8,137 nucleotides of DNA, from NCBI RefSeq assembly GCF_949298305.1, contig NZ_CASFWU010000108.1:1-8137 (forward strand), given 5' to 3'. Each line of letters begins with the position of its first letter. The stretch's first letter is position 1. Origin of the DNA: an uncultured Bacteroides sp. GTDB lineage: Bacteria > Bacteroidota > Bacteroidia > Bacteroidales > Bacteroidaceae. A program made the position numbers and the translations under genes. Shown here one piece after another: positions 6,850 to 8,137 of this stretch. The notes under the pieces are model-generated. The model was not told the origin of the DNA. It worked only from the letters and a program-made list of their open reading frames with translations, and ran no database searches.

Positions 6850-6853
6850 TGTA
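6846..6853 (-). promoter_or_regulatory. Bacteroides -7 promoter element for dnaX
   Basis: Read on the minus strand, TACATTTG is an exact TAnnTTTG match. Transcription would begin near 6838, giving a leader of about 95 bases that contains a hairpin, CGGAAG/CTTCCG (6797-6813). There is no TTTG at the right distance upstream, so only the -7 box is supported. Confidence 0.55.
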
Positions 6854-6886
6854 CGCAAAAAAAAGAAATATCTCGGTTATTCGTGT

Positions 6887-6894
6887 TATCTTTG
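6887..6894 (+). promoter_or_regulatory. Bacteroides -7 promoter element for the divIC-like operon
   Basis: TATCTTTG is an exact TAnnTTTG match on the plus strand. It lies about 34 bases from the dnaX element and points the other way, so the two operons share a compact divergent promoter region. The expected -33 position is A-rich, not TTTG. The leader to the ATG at 6973 would be about 70 bases and can form a CTTTTC/GAAAAG hairpin (6915-6931). Confidence 0.55.
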
Positions 6895-6972
6895 TGCGCA
6901 AAGAGTCGTAGCGGCTTTTCTTTGGGAAAAGGTACGGCTTTGGGTTTGTTGTTTAATAATTGTTGTGTAAGG

Positions 6973-7290
6973 ATGGATAAACTCGCTTCTTTGTGGGCTG
7001 CAATTCGTAAGAGTAAGTATCTGAACAAATATGTGGTGACGCTGGCCTTGTTTATTGTGATTGTGGGATTCTTGGACGAGAACAGTATCATACGCCGCGT
7101 GGGCTATGCCCACGAGGAGAGTCTTCTGCGTGAAGAGATTGGCAGGTATCAATCGGAATACGATGAAAGTACCAGGCGGCTCAATGAACTGGCGGTCGAT
7201 TCGGGTGCCATTGAACGCATTGCGCGTGAGAAGTATCTGATGAAACGTCCCAACGAGGATATATTTGTGTTCGAAGGAGGTGCGCAATGA
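6973..7290 (+). CDS. DivIC/FtsB-family septum formation initiator
   Basis: A 105-residue protein with the family's exact plan: a short cytoplasmic N-terminus (1-18), one membrane segment (about 19-34), a coiled-coil-like stretch outside the membrane (about 44-77) and the conserved ending AIERIAREKYLMKRPNEDIF (79-98). In other bacteria DivIC/FtsB forms a complex with FtsL and FtsQ/DivIB that activates septal peptidoglycan synthesis by FtsWI. The ATG at 6973 was chosen because it starts right before the membrane segment and follows the predicted promoter; the same frame is open further upstream but would run through the dnaX promoter region. Its stop codon overlaps the next gene's start (ATGA), so the two are probably translationally coupled. 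The family call is firm; whether to name it DivIC or FtsB cannot be decided here. Confidence 0.92.
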   Translation: MDKLASLWAAIRKSKYLNKYVVTLALFIVIVGFLDENSIIRRVGYAHEESLLREEIGRYQSEYDESTRRLNELAVDSGAIERIAREKYLMKRPNEDIFVFEGGAQ

Positions 7291-7631
7291 AGCCGTTGGT
7301 TTCTGCACTCTTTGCCGTAGGAGCCGTTATGGCCTTGGTGGGGGCTGCTGTCTACATCACAGGATGGTCTCTTGCCCCTTATGTCTACACGGTTGGGGCC
7401 ACACTGGTAGCTTTGGCTCAAATTAATTCTCCATCTCAAAGTAGCAGTCCGAATGTGAAGCGTCTGCGCCGTCAACAGATATTTGGAGCATTGCTGCTCG
7501 TGTTGACAGGGGCTTTCATGCTTTTTACGCATGGCAACGAGTGGATCGTCTGTATGACAATAGCTGCCATCCTTGAGCTTTATACTTCTCTTCGTATTCC
7601 TCAGGAGGAAGCTAAAGAGAAGGAAAAATAA
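7287..7631 (+). CDS. Small four-helix membrane protein of unknown function
   Basis: This 114-residue protein starts at an ATG that overlaps the stop of the DivIC-like gene by four bases, which strongly supports the start and co-expression. It has four hydrophobic segments at about residues 4-25, 29-46, 64-81 and 85-102, arranged as two helical hairpins. A polar, basic loop (SPSQSSSPNVKRLRRQQ, 48-64) joins them, and the tail is Glu/Lys-rich (EEAKEKEK). With short loops and a charged tail, both ends probably face the cytoplasm. I do not recognise a named family or any catalytic motif. Because it is coupled to a divisome gene, a part in cell division or envelope assembly is possible, but operon membership is the only evidence. 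Confidence 0.85.
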   Translation: MKPLVSALFAVGAVMALVGAAVYITGWSLAPYVYTVGATLVALAQINSPSQSSSPNVKRLRRQQIFGALLLVLTGAFMLFTHGNEWIVCMTIAAILELYTSLRIPQEEAKEKEK

Positions 7632-7648
7632 TTCCGGTAAAAACAGGT

Positions 7649-7667
7649 CGGCCTTTTCGCCGTTTCT
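7649..7667 (+). terminator. Weak hairpin just after the membrane-protein gene
   Basis: CGGC (7649-7652) and GCCG (7659-7662) form a four-pair stem around CTTTTC, followed by TTTCTTT. It lies 18 bases after the stop codon. The stem is too short for a strong terminator, so it may act with the better one near 7790. Confidence 0.3.
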
Positions 7668-7774
7668 TTGAGCGGGAAGAATGATGGCGATGTATCTCTT
7701 CTGCACTATCCCCCAGTTGGTTTAGGGTACTTGCATTTTGTTTCATGGATGGTTGTAGTGTATCTGTAGGCTGT

Positions 7775-7807
7775 CGTCTTGCTTTTGCAAGGCGTAGGGC
7801 CTTTTTT
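7775..7807 (+). terminator. Intrinsic terminator with two overlapping, mutually exclusive hairpins
   Basis: CGTCTTGC (7775-7782) pairs with GCAAGGCG (7787-7794, one G-T pair) around a TTTT loop. Bases 7789-7793 (AAGGC) can instead pair with GCCTT (7799-7803), directly followed by more T (run 7802-7807), which is the usual terminator form. The two folds cannot coexist. It most simply ends the division-gene operon. Confidence 0.6.
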
Positions 7808-8057
7808 GTGTTGTGTAGCCTGCTTTTGCTCCCCTTTTCCCCTGTTTTTTCAAAAAAGACTTTCCTATTTCTCCCGATTTTCCCGTTTTTCCCCTCATTT
7901 CCCAGTTTTCCGCTTTCGCGCGCCCGCGTTAATATAATTAGGTGTACGTTTCCTTCCCCTCCCATTCTTTCCTTCAAAAACCTGCTGTAAAACATGACTG
8001 TAAACCAACGCTTTATGAAAAACTTTCAGAAAAAGGTGAAAAAAGTCCCGCGTATGT
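7808..8057. other. Non-coding stretch with a polypyrimidine tract
   Basis: No gene is supported between the terminator and the promoter at the right edge. From about 7821 to 7975 the plus strand is strongly C/T-biased; between 7861 and 7916 only 8 of 56 bases are purines, arranged as repeated T3-5/C3-4 blocks. A CG-rich block, CGCGCGCCCGCG, follows at 7917-7928. Three A-tracts (8018-8022, 8030-8034, 8039-8044), spaced about one helical turn apart, lie upstream of the last promoter and could act as an UP-like element. Confidence 0.5.
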
Positions 8058-8088
8058 TTTGCGTGTATGCGAAAACCCGCTACTTTTG
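8058..8088 (+). promoter_or_regulatory. Strong -33/-7 promoter, probably of a stable RNA operon beyond the window
   Basis: TTTG (8058-8061) and TACTTTTG (8081-8088) match both Bacteroides promoter elements exactly, with the ideal 19-base spacer. Phased A-tracts lie just upstream. Transcription would start near 8094-8096. No ATG-led frame follows before the window ends. A perfect promoter with an A-rich upstream region and a structured non-coding leader is what Bacteroides rRNA operons show, so a 16S-23S-5S operon just to the right is likely but not seen. Confidence 0.75.
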
Positions 8089-8091
8089 CAC

Positions 8092-8137
8092 CCGCTTTCG
8101 GAAACGAAGGCGGCGCTTCTTGAAAGACTGGCGAGCT
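8092..8137 (+). other. Structured 5' leader with a GNRA-loop hairpin (runs off the window)
   Basis: A nine-pair stem (8092-8100 with 8105-8113, one G-T pair) closes on a GAAA tetraloop, a very stable fold. It lies at or near the predicted 5' end of the transcript. The following CTTCTTGAAAGACTGG resembles the leader sequence found upstream of 16S rRNA genes in this phylum, but the match is from memory and the gene itself is outside the window. Confidence 0.45.

Noticed and set aside
6743..6901. N-terminal extension of dnaX by 53 residues
   Set aside because: It would run through the predicted dnaX promoter and palindrome, and the standard DnaX opening is at the ATG at 6742.
6751..6972. N-terminal extension of the DivIC-like protein by 74 residues
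   Set aside because: It would overlap the divergent promoters, lies upstream of the predicted transcript start, and adds nothing known for the family.
7845..7857. TTTTTT-C-AAAAAA inverted repeat
   Set aside because: A one-base loop cannot form a hairpin and an A/T-only stem would be unstable; it is a homopolymer coincidence.
7745..7990. Open frame of 81 codons across the polypyrimidine tract, and a 127-codon frame on the opposite strand
   Set aside because: Both are products of the C/T-rich tract (runs of Phe/Leu/Pro/Ser or Lys/Arg/Gly/Glu), with no domain pattern.

Overview
The window looks like a piece of chromosome from a gut Bacteroidales bacterium, Bacteroides or a close relative. Several gene starts are preceded by the Bacteroides-type -7 promoter element TAnnTTTG rather than an E. 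coli-type -10. There are BACON domains, a surface-type lipoprotein signal (Cys-Ser-Asp-Asp) and a C10 (streptopain-like) protease of the Bacteroides type. Species cannot be fixed from the sequence alone.

Layout. 1-243: the C-terminal end of a small membrane protein, probably of the DUF1648 type. 416-3668: a GC-rich plus-strand pair, a secreted C10 cysteine protease with its propeptide and catalytic Cys/His, followed 40 bases later by a lipoprotein carrying four tandem BACON domains and a PKD-like C-terminal domain. 3681-3858: a run of hairpins ending in a strong stem-loop that can terminate transcription from both sides. 3886-4056 (minus): a 56-residue 2[4Fe-4S] ferredoxin. 4107-4915: about 800 bases of AT-richer sequence with no convincing gene but with a small 22-base repeat cluster and several palindromes. 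4916-6742 (minus): dnaX, the clamp-loader tau subunit. 6743-6972: a divergent promoter region with a perfect palindrome over the dnaX promoter. 6973-7631: a two-gene operon with an ATGA overlap, a DivIC/FtsB-type division protein and a four-helix membrane protein of unknown function. 7632-8137: a non-coding stretch with a terminator, a polypyrimidine tract and, at the right edge, a near-perfect -33/-7 promoter with an upstream A-rich stretch and a GNRA-loop hairpin at the predicted 5' end of its transcript. That arrangement suggests an rRNA or other stable RNA operon starting just beyond the window.

How the parts fit. The ferredoxin, dnaX and division genes are housekeeping. The accessory part is the protease/BACON pair. 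It would put a self-inhibited cysteine protease outside the inner membrane together with a surface-anchored, multi-domain binding lipoprotein. Characterised Bacteroides C10 genes are often paired with small propeptide-like inhibitors; no such inhibitor gene is visible here, so the BACON protein is the natural candidate partner. This is the most interesting biology in the window, but the functional link is inference from gene order.
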